Position numbers and translations under genes: made by a program
DNA from: Rummeliibacillus pycnus_B
Lineage (GTDB): Bacteria; Bacillota; Bacilli; Bacillales_A; Planococcaceae
Length of the DNA stretch: 64,000 nucleotides
Assembly (NCBI RefSeq): GCF_050459865.1
Contig: NZ_JBCMNM010000017.1
Location: forward strand, 106,734 to 170,733
Direction of reading: 5' to 3'
Notes under the pieces: model-generated
What the model was told of the DNA's origin: nothing
Database searches by the model: none
What the model saw: only the letters and a program-made list of their open reading frames with translations
Part shown: positions 26,028 to 35,360 of the stretch, in pieces
How the letters are laid out: every line of letters begins with the position of its first letter
Position numbering within the stretch: the stretch's first letter is position 1

Positions 26028-26393
26028 ATGACCACTTGGAATTTATCTGGGATGAGAAGTCATTTATTTATTTGTAATGGTAGTTCATGTATGCGTAAAG
26101 GAGCTGAAGAAATAACCCTAGCAATACGTGATGAAATTTCAGAACTCGAAATGGACGAACAAATCCATACAACTAGGACTCGTTGTAATGGACGTTGTAA
26201 AGATGCATGTATTGTTATTGCATATCCTCAAGGAAGTTGGTACAAAGCATCTTCAACTGATACTGGTCGCGAAATTGTACGCGATTGTTTAGCGCAACAA
26301 AATAACCAACATACAGTCTATCGCACAATAGATGGAAAAATGATATTAAATCCCGAAGTCGCATCCATAACCGGAATCGATAAAAATAAATAA
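26028..26393 (+). CDS. cbiW: [2Fe-2S] thioredoxin-like ferredoxin
   Basis: 121 residues. Five cysteines (C16, C21, C53, C57, C61) lie in FICNGSSC and RCNGRCKDAC, the pattern of thioredoxin-fold [2Fe-2S] ferredoxins. CbiW opens the B. megaterium cob operon, which matches its place here. It probably passes electrons to the iron-sulfur enzymes of the pathway such as CbiH60 or CbiX. ATG follows GGAGG by about seven bases. Confidence 0.85.
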   Translation: MTTWNLSGMRSHLFICNGSSCMRKGAEEITLAIRDEISELEMDEQIHTTRTRCNGRCKDACIVIAYPQGSWYKASSTDTGREIVRDCLAQQNNQHTVYRTIDGKMILNPEVASITGIDKNK

Positions 26394-26406
26394 AGGAGAG
26401 ATATGC

Positions 26407-28077
26407 ATGACTCAACAAGGAAAACTATATGTCGTTGGTTTTGGTCCTGGGGATTTTAAACATATTACAACAAGAGCCGTGGAAGCGCTTCAAGACAGTG
26501 ACTTTATCATTGGTTATAAGACATATGTAGAACTGATTCAAGATTTAATAACAAATGAAACATCAGTGATCAGTACAGGAATGACAGAAGAAGTATCAAG
26601 AGCTCAGGAAGCTGTACGCCAAGCAGAGGCTGGTAAAAAGGTTGCTGTTATTTCGAGTGGCGATGCTGGAGTATACGGTATGGCTGGATTAGTATATGAG
26701 GTCTTAATTGAAAAAGGTTGGACTGAAGCAAACGGAGTACCAGTTGAAATTATACCAGGTATATCTGCCATAAATTCATGTGGTTCATTGCTTGGAGCTC
26801 CTATTATGCATGATTCATGCACTATTAGTTTGAGTGATCATCTAACACCATGGAATTTAATTGCTAAAAGAGTTGAAGCTGCAGCAATGGCTGATTTTGT
26901 CATCGCACTCTATAATCCTCGCAGTGGACGTAGAACTCGCCAAATAGTAGAGGCACAGCGCATTCTTCTTCAATACAGATCTCCAGATACACCAGTTGGT
27001 CTGGTAAAAAGTGCATATCGTGAACGACAACATATTATCATCACGAATCTTGAAGAAATGTTAGAACACGATATCGGAATGTTAACAACAGTCATCATCG
27101 GGAATTCTTCAACATTTCTTTATGATAATAAAATGATTACACCGCGCGGTTACCAAAGAAAATACACGCTGAACACAGATAAACAAGCATTAAAACCTCA
27201 TCAGCGTTTGAGAGAAGAAGCTGAACCATGGGCAATGGATCAAAACACTGGTGTTCAACGATTAGAATCTTCTGTAGCAGTTGCTGATAGAGTCAAAAAT
27301 GTTCAACAGGTTGAAACTATTAAGCAGGAACCACCCAAAGTTAGCTCATATGAAATGGCAATGAAAGCGTTAGAACGTGTTTCAAGTGAAGATCTAAAAA
27401 CAACACAATATGTTCATCAGGATTTTGAAGAAATTTTCGAATTAGCTGTAAGTCCAGGTGTTGCTAATAAAAAGTTTACTCCTGAACAAATGATGACATT
27501 AGCAATGGTTGTGGGTGAAAAAGGTACGATGGAATATACACCAAATCATCAAATTGTATTAAAAATCCCCACTTCAAATCCAAATAGTATAACGAAAAAG
27601 TTACAAGGAGTTGGATTTCTTCTTTCACCTGTAGGAGATGTTCTTACATTAAAGGCTTGCGATTTCTGTGATGGTGAAAAAACAGCAGGAATTCCATATG
27701 CTGAGGAAATTCAAGAAAAATTAGGTGGTATGGATTTACCGAAAGAGTTGCAAATTGGATTTAATGGTTGCGGCATGGCTTGTTATAAAGCGGTAACTGA
27801 AGATATTGGGATTATTCATCGAAAAGGGAAATTTGATTTGTTTTTAGGAGCTAAACCAGTTGGAAGAACTGCTCACCCTGGACAAGCTGTAGCAGAAGGA
27901 ATTGAACCAGACGATATCGTAGAAGTTATAACAAACATTATTAAAGAGTATAAAGAAAACGCACATCCAAATGAGCGACTATTTAAATATTTCAAAAGAG
28001 TGAAACAAATACAAGGTTTCGTTTACAAAGATATTGCACCAAAAATTAATATAGAACCAGCACCTTGCGGGGACTAA
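26407..28077 (+). CDS. cbiH: cobalt-factor III methyltransferase CbiH60, with C-terminal Fe-S domain
   Basis: 556 residues, a two-domain fusion. Residues 1-about 240 are the C17-methyltransferase (VVGFGPGDFKHITTR, PGISAINSCGSLLGAP) that methylates C17 and contracts the ring to cobalt-precorrin-4. After a linker, about 320-556 is a nitrite/sulfite-reductase-like half domain. Its cysteines C418, C421, C455 and C459 (CDFC and CGMAC) fit a [4Fe-4S] cluster. This long form is known from B. megaterium as CbiH60. ATG follows GGAGAG. Confidence 0.94.
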   Translation: MTQQGKLYVVGFGPGDFKHITTRAVEALQDSDFIIGYKTYVELIQDLITNETSVISTGMTEEVSRAQEAVRQAEAGKKVAVISSGDAGVYGMAGLVYEVLIEKGWTEANGVPVEIIPGISAINSCGSLLGAPIMHDSCTISLSDHLTPWNLIAKRVEAAAMADFVIALYNPRSGRRTRQIVEAQRILLQYRSPDTPVGLVKSAYRERQHIIITNLEEMLEHDIGMLTTVIIGNSSTFLYDNKMITPRGYQRKYTLNTDKQALKPHQRLREEAEPWAMDQNTGVQRLESSVAVADRVKNVQQVETIKQEPPKVSSYEMAMKALERVSSEDLKTTQYVHQDFEEIFELAVSPGVANKKFTPEQMMTLAMVVGEKGTMEYTPNHQIVLKIPTSNPNSITKKLQGVGFLLSPVGDVLTLKACDFCDGEKTAGIPYAEEIQEKLGGMDLPKELQIGFNGCGMACYKAVTEDIGIIHRKGKFDLFLGAKPVGRTAHPGQAVAEGIEPDDIVEVITNIIKEYKENAHPNERLFKYFKRVKQIQGFVYKDIAPKINIEPAPCGD

Positions 28078-28093
28078 TTTGAGGAGGAAAAAT

Positions 28094-29008
28094 ATGAAAG
28101 CCATTTTATTTGTAGGACACGGTAGTAGATTAGCAGCAGGAAATGAGGAAGTTACAAAATTTGTAGAACAGTTGAAACCAACTTTAGATCAAAATTTACT
28201 AGTTGAAAGCTGTTTTCTAGAATTTGCTGCACCAGACATTTCTCAAGGGATTGATACTTGCGTTGCAAAAGGCGCAACTGAAATTCATGTAGTTCCAATC
28301 ATTTTATTACAAGCAGGTCACTCAAAAATACATATCCCTGCAGCAATTGATGAAGGAAAAACAAAATATCCAAATGTAAAGATTGTCTATTCAAGACCTC
28401 TGGGGGTCCATGAAGGAATCTTTGATATTTTGAAAGAACGTCTTGTTGAAGTAGGATTTTCAATCGAAGAAAAGAATGAAGATACAGCTATTTTATTAAT
28501 TGCTCGGGGCGGTAGTGATGTGGATGCAAACAGTGATTTCTATAAAATTTCTCGAATGTTATGGGAACAATTAGATGTGCTAACAGTTGAAAGTGCATTT
28601 ATGGGTGTTACTTTCCCAACAGTTGAGCAAGGAATTGAAAGATGTGTAAAACTTGGGGCAAAGAAAATTATCATGTTGCCATACTTCCTTTTCACGGGAA
28701 TCTTAATGGAGAGAATGCAAGGAATGCGTGCTGATTTTGCATCAATACATCCAGAAATAGATGTTAAATTAGCGAATTATTTTGGCTATCATCCTACGCT
28801 TAAAACCGTACTAAATGATCGTGTTGCTGAATCATTACAAGGTGATGTAAAGATGAATTGCGATACTTGTCAATATCGTATAAATGCTGCTGAATTTGTA
28901 GAACATCACCATCATCATGACCATGACCACGATCACGAACATGATCACCACCACGGACATGATCATCATCATCACCACGATGACCATCTAGTGGGTACTG
29001 AAAAATGA
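28094..29008 (+). CDS. cbiX: sirohydrochlorin cobaltochelatase, long histidine-rich form
   Basis: 304 residues from the ATG six bases after AGGAGG; an in-frame TTG at 28079 precedes that site. Inserts Co(II) into sirohydrochlorin. It is a two-lobed class II chelatase with active-site histidines H9 (VGHGSR) and H76 (LQAGHSKIH). Near the end MNCDTC (254-259) is the Cys pair linked to an Fe-S centre in long CbiX. It is followed by a run of His and Asp (about 271-298) thought to store or buffer metal. Confidence 0.94.
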   Translation: MKAILFVGHGSRLAAGNEEVTKFVEQLKPTLDQNLLVESCFLEFAAPDISQGIDTCVAKGATEIHVVPIILLQAGHSKIHIPAAIDEGKTKYPNVKIVYSRPLGVHEGIFDILKERLVEVGFSIEEKNEDTAILLIARGGSDVDANSDFYKISRMLWEQLDVLTVESAFMGVTFPTVEQGIERCVKLGAKKIIMLPYFLFTGILMERMQGMRADFASIHPEIDVKLANYFGYHPTLKTVLNDRVAESLQGDVKMNCDTCQYRINAAEFVEHHHHHDHDHDHEHDHHHGHDHHHHHDDHLVGTEK

Positions 29009-29772
29009 TTTTTATGTTAGCTGGAACAAGTGATGCGAGAGAATTAGCAATTCAAATGAAAAGAAGCGGTTGGGATGTTATAGCAACTGTGGTAACTGAA
29101 TCGGCTGCCAAAAGCTTAAATGAAGCTGGTATACAAACAAAAATTGGTCGATTAACTTCAGAACAAATGACAGATTTTATTAAAGAAAATTATTTTCAAG
29201 CAATTGTCGATGCAAGTCATCCATTCGCTGAAGAAGCTTCAAAAAATGCACTTTCTGCAGCAGATGCTTCTGGCATTCCTTATATACGTTATGAGCGAGC
29301 AAGCCATGCATTTAGTAACCCTCTAGTAACTTTAGTTCAAGACTATGAGGAGGCAGCAACATTAGCAGCTAAAAAACGTGGCGTTATTATGCTAACAACA
29401 GGTAGTAAGACTTTAGGGGTTTTCACGGAACGTCTAGTAGGTTTAGAGAATACTAGAATGATTGCACGAATGCTACCAAGACTTGACAACATGGAGAAAT
29501 GTCAATCATTAGGTGTAGAACAAAAAGATATTATTGCAATGCAAGGACCATTCTCGAAAGAGTTAAATATCGCACTTATTCATCAATACAAAGTCACGTT
29601 AATGATTACAAAAGAAAGTGGCAAAGTAGGATCAGTCGATGAAAAATTAGAGGCTGCACTAGAGTGTGGCATTGAAACGATAATGATTGCAAGACCGAAA
29701 ATACAATATGAAAATATGCATTCAAGTTTTGAGGGAGTTATAGAAGATTTAACTTCAAAACTAACTATCTAG
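29005..29772 (+). CDS. cbiJ: cobalt-precorrin-6A reductase
   Basis: 255 residues. Reduces the macrocycle with NAD(P)H after ring contraction. The start MIFMLAGTSDARELA carries the nucleotide-binding GTSDAR typical of CobK/CbiJ, with VDASHPFAEEAS and TGSKTL further on. It overlaps cbiX by ATGA and is followed by cbiC after 11 bp. Confidence 0.92.
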   Translation: MIFMLAGTSDARELAIQMKRSGWDVIATVVTESAAKSLNEAGIQTKIGRLTSEQMTDFIKENYFQAIVDASHPFAEEASKNALSAADASGIPYIRYERASHAFSNPLVTLVQDYEEAATLAAKKRGVIMLTTGSKTLGVFTERLVGLENTRMIARMLPRLDNMEKCQSLGVEQKDIIAMQGPFSKELNIALIHQYKVTLMITKESGKVGSVDEKLEAALECGIETIMIARPKIQYENMHSSFEGVIEDLTSKLTI

Positions 29773-29783
29773 GAGGAAATAAT

Positions 29784-30434
29784 ATGGATTTTAAAACAGA
29801 CTTCAAACCACTTACAGTTGACCCAGATAAAATTTATGAGCATAGCTTTGAAACAATCGCAGAAGAATATGGCCCACATGATTTTACAGAAGATGAGTGG
29901 AAGATCATTCGTCGCATTATTCATGCTTCAGCAGATTTTGATTTAGGCCGTAGTGTGATGATCCATCCAGATGCTATTGCTGCTGGGATTAAAGCCATAC
30001 GTGCAGGAAAACCAGTTATTGCAGATGTACAAATGATTCAAGTGGGTACCGGACACAAACGTTTCCAAAAATATGGTGGTGATGTTTATTGCTATATTTC
30101 TGATGAAGATGTATCTAAAGCTGCAAAAGAAGCAGGTGCTACTCGTGCCATTATGTCAATGCAAAAAGCAGCTCATTTACATGAGGGTGGGATTTATGCA
30201 ATTGGTAATGCACCAACTGCACTTTTAGAACTTATTCGATTAATTAAAGAAGGCGAAGTAAAACCAGATCTAATCATCGGTATGCCTGTAGGCTTCGTTT
30301 CAGCTGCTGAATCTAAAGATGAATTGGCAAAGGTTACAGAGGTACCATTTATCACTAATTTAGGTCGTAAAGGTGGAAGTACGGTAACTGTAGCAGCATT
30401 AAATGCCATTTCAATTTTAGCTGATCAAGCTTAA
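29784..30434 (+). CDS. cbiC: cobalt-precorrin-8 methylmutase
   Basis: 216 residues. Moves the C11 methyl to C12 to give cobyrinate. Family motifs are FEIIAEEYG-like FETIAEEYGP, RRIIHASADFD (catalytic His), GMPVGFVSAAESK and FITNLGRKGGSTV. ATG follows TAGGAGG. Its TAA overlaps the cbiD ATG (TAATG). Confidence 0.95.
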   Translation: MDFKTDFKPLTVDPDKIYEHSFETIAEEYGPHDFTEDEWKIIRRIIHASADFDLGRSVMIHPDAIAAGIKAIRAGKPVIADVQMIQVGTGHKRFQKYGGDVYCYISDEDVSKAAKEAGATRAIMSMQKAAHLHEGGIYAIGNAPTALLELIRLIKEGEVKPDLIIGMPVGFVSAAESKDELAKVTEVPFITNLGRKGGSTVTVAALNAISILADQA

Positions 30435-31546
30435 TGCAAAAGAAAAATAAAAAAGACCCATCGCAAATGCGTCATGGCTACACAACAGGCGCTTGTGCGA
30501 CAGCCTGCACAAAAGCAGCGTTAACGGCCCTAATTACTGGTGAAGCACAAGAAACAGCTACGATACATTTACCAATTGGGCGAGACGTAACATTTACAAT
30601 TGAAAAGAATTCATTTACTGACGAGACAGTAAGTTGCGAAACAATCAAAGATGGTGGAGATGATCCAGATGCAACGCATGGTGCTTTGATTGTTTCAACT
30701 GTTAGTTGGCAAGATGAACCTGGTATTTGTTTGGACGGAGGAATTGGTGTTGGTCGCGTGACAAAACCCGGTCTTCCAGTAGCAGTTAGTGAAGCAGCGA
30801 TTAACCCTGTGCCTCGCAAAATGCTCTATTCAACAGTAGAAGAAACATTAGCTGAGTTCAAAATAGCCCGAGGTGTTAAAGTGATTATCTCAGTTCCAGA
30901 TGGAGAGGAAATCGCGAAGAACACACTCAATGGTAGACTAGGAATTATCGGTGGCATTTCTATATTAGGAACAAGAGGCACTGTTGTACCATTTTCAAGT
31001 TCAGCCTACATGGCAAGTATTGTAGAAGCGATTAGCGTAGCACATGCAACTGGCAATGATCATGTAGTCATGACAACAGGTGGTAGAAGTGAAAAATATG
31101 CCATGAAACAATATGAAGGATTACCTGAGGAAGCCTTTATAGAAATGGGCGACTTTGTAGGTTTCGCCGTAAAACATTGTAAAAGACTGGGCATAAAAAG
31201 AGTTTCTCTTGTAGGAATGATGGGGAAATTTTCAAAAGTAGCACAAGGCGTGATGATGGTCCATTCAAAAAGTGCGCCCATTAACTTTGAATTTTTAGCA
31301 CAATTAGCAGAAGACGTTGGAGCAACTAGCGAAATCGTTCAACAGGTTTCAGCTGCAAACACAGCTTCACAAGTCGGAGAGATTATGCTTGAGACTGGTA
31401 ATAAGCGTTTCTTCGATCATTTATGTGAAGCGTGTTGTATATCCTCATTAAATCATGTAAAAGGTGGCCTCGTGATGGATACCACTATTTACTCGATGAA
31501 GGGTGAATTATTAGGAAGGGCTGATGGAATTGACACAATCGATTAA
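30434..31546 (+). CDS. cbiD: cobalt-precorrin-5B C1-methyltransferase
   Basis: 370 residues, normal length. It begins with the family signature RHGYTTGACATACTKAA and has VKDGGDDPD-like IKDGGDDPDATHG, followed by GGIGVGRVTKPGL. It needs SAM but does not have the usual cobalamin methyltransferase fold. It overlaps cbiET by 23 bp. Confidence 0.95.
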   Translation: MQKKNKKDPSQMRHGYTTGACATACTKAALTALITGEAQETATIHLPIGRDVTFTIEKNSFTDETVSCETIKDGGDDPDATHGALIVSTVSWQDEPGICLDGGIGVGRVTKPGLPVAVSEAAINPVPRKMLYSTVEETLAEFKIARGVKVIISVPDGEEIAKNTLNGRLGIIGGISILGTRGTVVPFSSSAYMASIVEAISVAHATGNDHVVMTTGGRSEKYAMKQYEGLPEEAFIEMGDFVGFAVKHCKRLGIKRVSLVGMMGKFSKVAQGVMMVHSKSAPINFEFLAQLAEDVGATSEIVQQVSAANTASQVGEIMLETGNKRFFDHLCEACCISSLNHVKGGLVMDTTIYSMKGELLGRADGIDTID

Positions 31547-32744
31547 ATTAATCGGCATAGGAGACAACGGCCTAGCAAGTTTATTACCCCAATATGCTAA
31601 GTGGATAGAAGAAAGTGAAGTCCTCATTGGTGGCGAAAGATTGTTAGAGTTCTTTCCTTATTATATTGGTGAAAAAATTACGGTAAAAAGCGGCTTAAAG
31701 AAACTTGTCGAAATTATCCAAAATGAAACAAGAAATATCGTCATATTAGCTTCAGGAGATCCACTGTTCTATGGACTTGGAAGCTATCTATCAAAAAAAA
31801 TCAATTTAGAAGTATATCCACACGTAAGTTCCATACAATTAGCGTTTTCTAAAATCGGTGAAAGCTGGCAAGATGCCTATATTACAAGTGTACATGGTCG
31901 ATCAATGAAAGGATTAATTCAGAAGATTGATGGCTACGACAAAATTGCGTTATTAACGGATGCAGAAAATAATCCAAGTGCAATTGCTGAGTATTTACTT
32001 CAATTTGGGATGACTGAGTATAAAGCATTTGTAGCAGAAAACTTACAAGGTGAGAACGAAAAAACAGGATGGTATTCGTTAGAAGATATGCAAGAAAGTA
32101 CTTTCTCTCCTTTAAATGTTGTGATTTTAAAACGAATTGCATCATCACCTAAATGGGCTCTCGGAATTGCAGATGATGAATTTTCTCAACGACGTCCTGA
32201 TAAAGGCTTAATCACCAAAAAGGAAATTCGTGTGCTAAGTCTTCATGCAATGCATTTACAAAAAGACAGCACTGTATGGGATATCGGAACGTGCACAGGT
32301 TCGATGGCAATAGAAGCCGCAAAAATTGCGCGTGATGGACAAGTATTTGCCATTGAAAAAAATGAAGGCGATCTTGCAAACTGTTTTGAAAATCAACATA
32401 AATTCCGCACAGATTTAACCGCTATTCATGGCAAAGCACCAGAAGGATTAGACTCTTTCCCTAATCCAGATGCGATTTTCATCGGCGGAACAGGCGGCAA
32501 TATGAAAGACTTACTTAAAGTTTGTTGTGATCGTTTAAATGACTGCGGACGAATCGTTTTAAATGCAGCAACCATTGAAAACTTATATAAAGCACTTGAA
32601 TGTTTTAAAGAATTGAATTTTGAAACGAATATTTTACATGCACAATTGGCTCATAACAAACCAATTTTAGGGATGAACCGATTTTCACCATTAAACCCAA
32701 TTTACATTATTACTGCAATGCGAAAGGAAGAAAACGATGACTAA
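31524..32744 (+). CDS. cbiET: bifunctional cobalt-precorrin-7 C5- and C15-methyltransferase/decarboxylase
   Basis: 406 residues, a fusion of CbiE (about 1-200, GIGDNGLASLLP and ASGDPLFYGLGSYL) and CbiT (about 215-406). CbiT has a Rossmann SAM site, WDIGTCTGSMAIEAAKIA, then FAIEKNEGD and FIGGTGGNM. It methylates C5 and C15 and removes the acetate side chain. The fusion is as in B. megaterium. The ribosome site (AGGAAG) lies inside the end of cbiD. Confidence 0.94.
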   Translation: MELTQSIKLIGIGDNGLASLLPQYAKWIEESEVLIGGERLLEFFPYYIGEKITVKSGLKKLVEIIQNETRNIVILASGDPLFYGLGSYLSKKINLEVYPHVSSIQLAFSKIGESWQDAYITSVHGRSMKGLIQKIDGYDKIALLTDAENNPSAIAEYLLQFGMTEYKAFVAENLQGENEKTGWYSLEDMQESTFSPLNVVILKRIASSPKWALGIADDEFSQRRPDKGLITKKEIRVLSLHAMHLQKDSTVWDIGTCTGSMAIEAAKIARDGQVFAIEKNEGDLANCFENQHKFRTDLTAIHGKAPEGLDSFPNPDAIFIGGTGGNMKDLLKVCCDRLNDCGRIVLNAATIENLYKALECFKELNFETNILHAQLAHNKPILGMNRFSPLNPIYIITAMRKEENDD

Positions 32745-33444
32745 TATCGGCACATTATATGGTCTTGGGGTGGGTCCTGGTGATCCAGAGCTTATTACTG
32801 TTAAGGCATTTCGAGTAATTCAAGAAACGCCAGTAATTGCTTATCCTCGAAAAAGAAAAGGAAGTAAGAGCTACGCACATCGGATTGTTGATGTTTACAT
32901 TCAGCCGGGTGAAAAAGAAATGCTTGGTTTAGTTTTTCCAATGACGAAAGACCAAGCGATCTTAGATGCAGAGTGGAGAAATACTGTAGATGTAGTTTAC
33001 AGCAAATTAGAAGAAGGCAAAGATGTAGCATTTGTTACGGAAGGCGATCCACTTTTATATAGTACATTCATTCATATGATGAAATTAATGCAAGAACTTC
33101 ATCCACATGTTGAAGTAAAAACTGTACCAGGTATTTCAAGTTTTAATGGATCTGCATCAAGATTAGGTATTGCGTTAGCAGATGGTGATGACCATGTTGC
33201 AATCATTCCAGCACGTGATGATTATGATGAAATGCGTAAAGCAATTGAAGATCATGATGCAGTAGTGTTTATCAAAGTTGCAAAAGTCATAGATTTGATG
33301 ATTGAAGTATTAAGAGATTTAAATCTACTAGACAAAGCATCAGTCGTTACGAAAGTTACTTCTGAGGAAGAAGTGATTTGGTCCATGGATGAATTAGATG
33401 GAGTAGAACTAGAATATTTAACATTAATGGTGGTGCGTAAATAA
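32737..33444 (+). CDS. cbiL: cobalt-factor II C20-methyltransferase
   Basis: 235 residues of the tetrapyrrole methylase fold. Starts with LYGLGVGPGDPELITVKA and has AFVTEGDPLLYSTFIHMM and VPGISSFNGSASRLG. It methylates C20 early in the anaerobic pathway. It overlaps cbiET by 8 bp, and its stop directly abuts the cbiF ATG. Confidence 0.94.
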   Translation: MTNIGTLYGLGVGPGDPELITVKAFRVIQETPVIAYPRKRKGSKSYAHRIVDVYIQPGEKEMLGLVFPMTKDQAILDAEWRNTVDVVYSKLEEGKDVAFVTEGDPLLYSTFIHMMKLMQELHPHVEVKTVPGISSFNGSASRLGIALADGDDHVAIIPARDDYDEMRKAIEDHDAVVFIKVAKVIDLMIEVLRDLNLLDKASVVTKVTSEEEVIWSMDELDGVELEYLTLMVVRK

Positions 33445-34227
33445 ATGAAGAAAATCTATATCGTTGGTGCCGGACCTGGGGATCCTGATTTAATCACAGT
33501 TAAAGGATTACATATTTTACAAACAGCTGATGTTGTTATGTACACTGATTCACTAGTAAATGCTGAGTTGATTGCTAAAGCAAAGGCAGATGCTGAAGTG
33601 ATAAAAACAGCAGGTATGCATTTAGAAGAGATGGTAGAAACAATTGTTAACCGTGTAAATGCTGGGAAAACAGTTGCACGGATTCACACTGGAGATCCAG
33701 CCATGTATGGAGCAATCATGGAACAAATGGCATTACTAAAAAAAGAAGATATCCATGCAGAAATAATACCTGGCGTTAGCTCTGTATTTGCATCTGCAGC
33801 AGCAGTCGGTGCTGAATTAACCATTCCTGATTTAACACAAACATTGATTTTAACTCGTGCAGAAGGTCGTACTCCAGTACCAGAGTTTGAAAAATTACGT
33901 GACTTGGCAAGCCATCATTGTACAATTGCGCTATTTTTAAGTGCTACTTTAACGAAGAAAATCGTGAAAGAATTACAGGATGCTGGTTGGACAGATGATA
34001 CTCCTGTAGCTGTTGTACAAAGAGCATCATGGCCGGATCAAAAAATCGTTCGAACAACATTAGCAAATTTAGATGAAGATATGCGTAAAAATGGTATTCG
34101 TAAACATGCAATGATTTTAGCTGGTTGGGCATTAGATCCATCTATCCATGACAAGGATGAGTATCGTTCAAAATTATATGATGCTACATTTACACATGGT
34201 TTTAGAAAAGGCGTGAAACCACAATGA
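33445..34227 (+). CDS. cbiF: cobalt-precorrin-4 C11-methyltransferase
   Basis: 260 residues. Tetrapyrrole methylase with IVGAGPGDPDLITVKG, RIHTGDPAMYGA and VPGVSS-like IPGVSSVFASAAA. The RAEGRTPVPEFEKL stretch is typical of CbiF/CobM. No gap to cbiL; overlaps cbiG by ATGA. B. megaterium CbiF was the first structure of this enzyme family. Confidence 0.95.
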   Translation: MKKIYIVGAGPGDPDLITVKGLHILQTADVVMYTDSLVNAELIAKAKADAEVIKTAGMHLEEMVETIVNRVNAGKTVARIHTGDPAMYGAIMEQMALLKKEDIHAEIIPGVSSVFASAAAVGAELTIPDLTQTLILTRAEGRTPVPEFEKLRDLASHHCTIALFLSATLTKKIVKELQDAGWTDDTPVAVVQRASWPDQKIVRTTLANLDEDMRKNGIRKHAMILAGWALDPSIHDKDEYRSKLYDATFTHGFRKGVKPQ

Positions 34228-35339
34228 TCGAGTTACAAGAAGGATTACTACCGGAAATTGACCAGCAAAATCCATATGCAATTGTGGCCATTACAAAACA
34301 CGGTGTACAGCTGGCACGGAAACTAAATAGTTCCTTTATTCATTCAGATGTATATTATATGAGTAAATTTGAACAAGGAGATGAAGAAGCGAAGCACATT
34401 CAATTATTTACTGGTAGTGTGCGTATGCTTCTACCTTCTCTTTTCAATCAGTATAAGGGGATCATTCTAATTATCTCTCTTGGTGCAGTAGTTCGAATGA
34501 TAGCACCAATCTTAAAGGATAAAAAGACAGATCCTGCTGTTGTTGTTATTGATGATCGTGGGGAAAATGTCATTAGTGTACTTTCGGGTCATTTAGGTGG
34601 AGCAAACCAATTAACACATGAAGTTGCTCATGTCCTAGATGCTCGTGCGATTATTACCACTGCTTCTGATGTACAAAAAACTATCCCTGTTGATTTATTT
34701 GGTTCACGTTTTGGTTGGGAATGGGATTCTTCTGAGAAATTGACACCCGTTAGTGCATCAGTTGTAAATGAAGAACATGTTGCAATTGTTCAAGAATCTG
34801 GTGAAAAAAATTGGTGGCATTTGGATAGCCCAATACCAGAAAATTTAAAGATTTATCCATCCATTCAGGAAGCAATAAACGCAAAGCCAAATGCTGCCCT
34901 TGTTATTACTCATCGAATGTTATCACATGAAGAAGAACAAATCCTAGAAAATGGTGTTCTTTACCGACCTAAAAATGTTGTTATCGGTATGGGATGTAAT
35001 CGAGGAACTTCTGCTGAAGAAATTGAACAAGTTATTCAAGAATCGTTAAATGAACTTCAAATTTCGATAAAAAGTGTAAAAGCTCTTTGCACGATTGAAT
35101 TGAAAAAAGATGAAGTTGGTTTATTAGAAGTTGTTACAAAATATGGTTGGGAGTTTGTCTATTATAAACCAGAAGAATTGAATGCACAGACAATCGAAGC
35201 ACCTTCAGATACAGTATTTAAATATACAGGTGTATATGGTGTTAGTGAACCTGCAGTGAGAATTTATTCTGGTGCAGACCAGTTAGAGCTGGTAAAGAAA
35301 AAATCAGGCAATACTACGATATCCGTTGCGTTGATGTAA
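34224..35339 (+). CDS. cbiG: cobalt-precorrin-5A hydrolase
   Basis: 371 residues. Opens the lactone and releases acetaldehyde, the step specific to the oxygen-independent route. The N-terminal domain has ISLGAVVRMIAPIL and the middle DDRGENVISVLSGHLGGAN. The C-terminal CbiG domain has VIGMGCNRGTSAEEIE. Overlaps cbiF by 4 bp; 21 bp to cbiA. Confidence 0.94.
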   Translation: MIELQEGLLPEIDQQNPYAIVAITKHGVQLARKLNSSFIHSDVYYMSKFEQGDEEAKHIQLFTGSVRMLLPSLFNQYKGIILIISLGAVVRMIAPILKDKKTDPAVVVIDDRGENVISVLSGHLGGANQLTHEVAHVLDARAIITTASDVQKTIPVDLFGSRFGWEWDSSEKLTPVSASVVNEEHVAIVQESGEKNWWHLDSPIPENLKIYPSIQEAINAKPNAALVITHRMLSHEEEQILENGVLYRPKNVVIGMGCNRGTSAEEIEQVIQESLNELQISIKSVKALCTIELKKDEVGLLEVVTKYGWEFVYYKPEELNAQTIEAPSDTVFKYTGVYGVSEPAVRIYSGADQLELVKKKSGNTTISVALM

Positions 35340-35360
35340 CAAGTAAAGGAGGAAATTAAG

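Noticed and set aside
28910..28985. CRISPR-like or satellite repeat in cbiX
   Set aside because: The repeated CAT/CAC/GAC codons encode the known His/Asp-rich tail of long CbiX.
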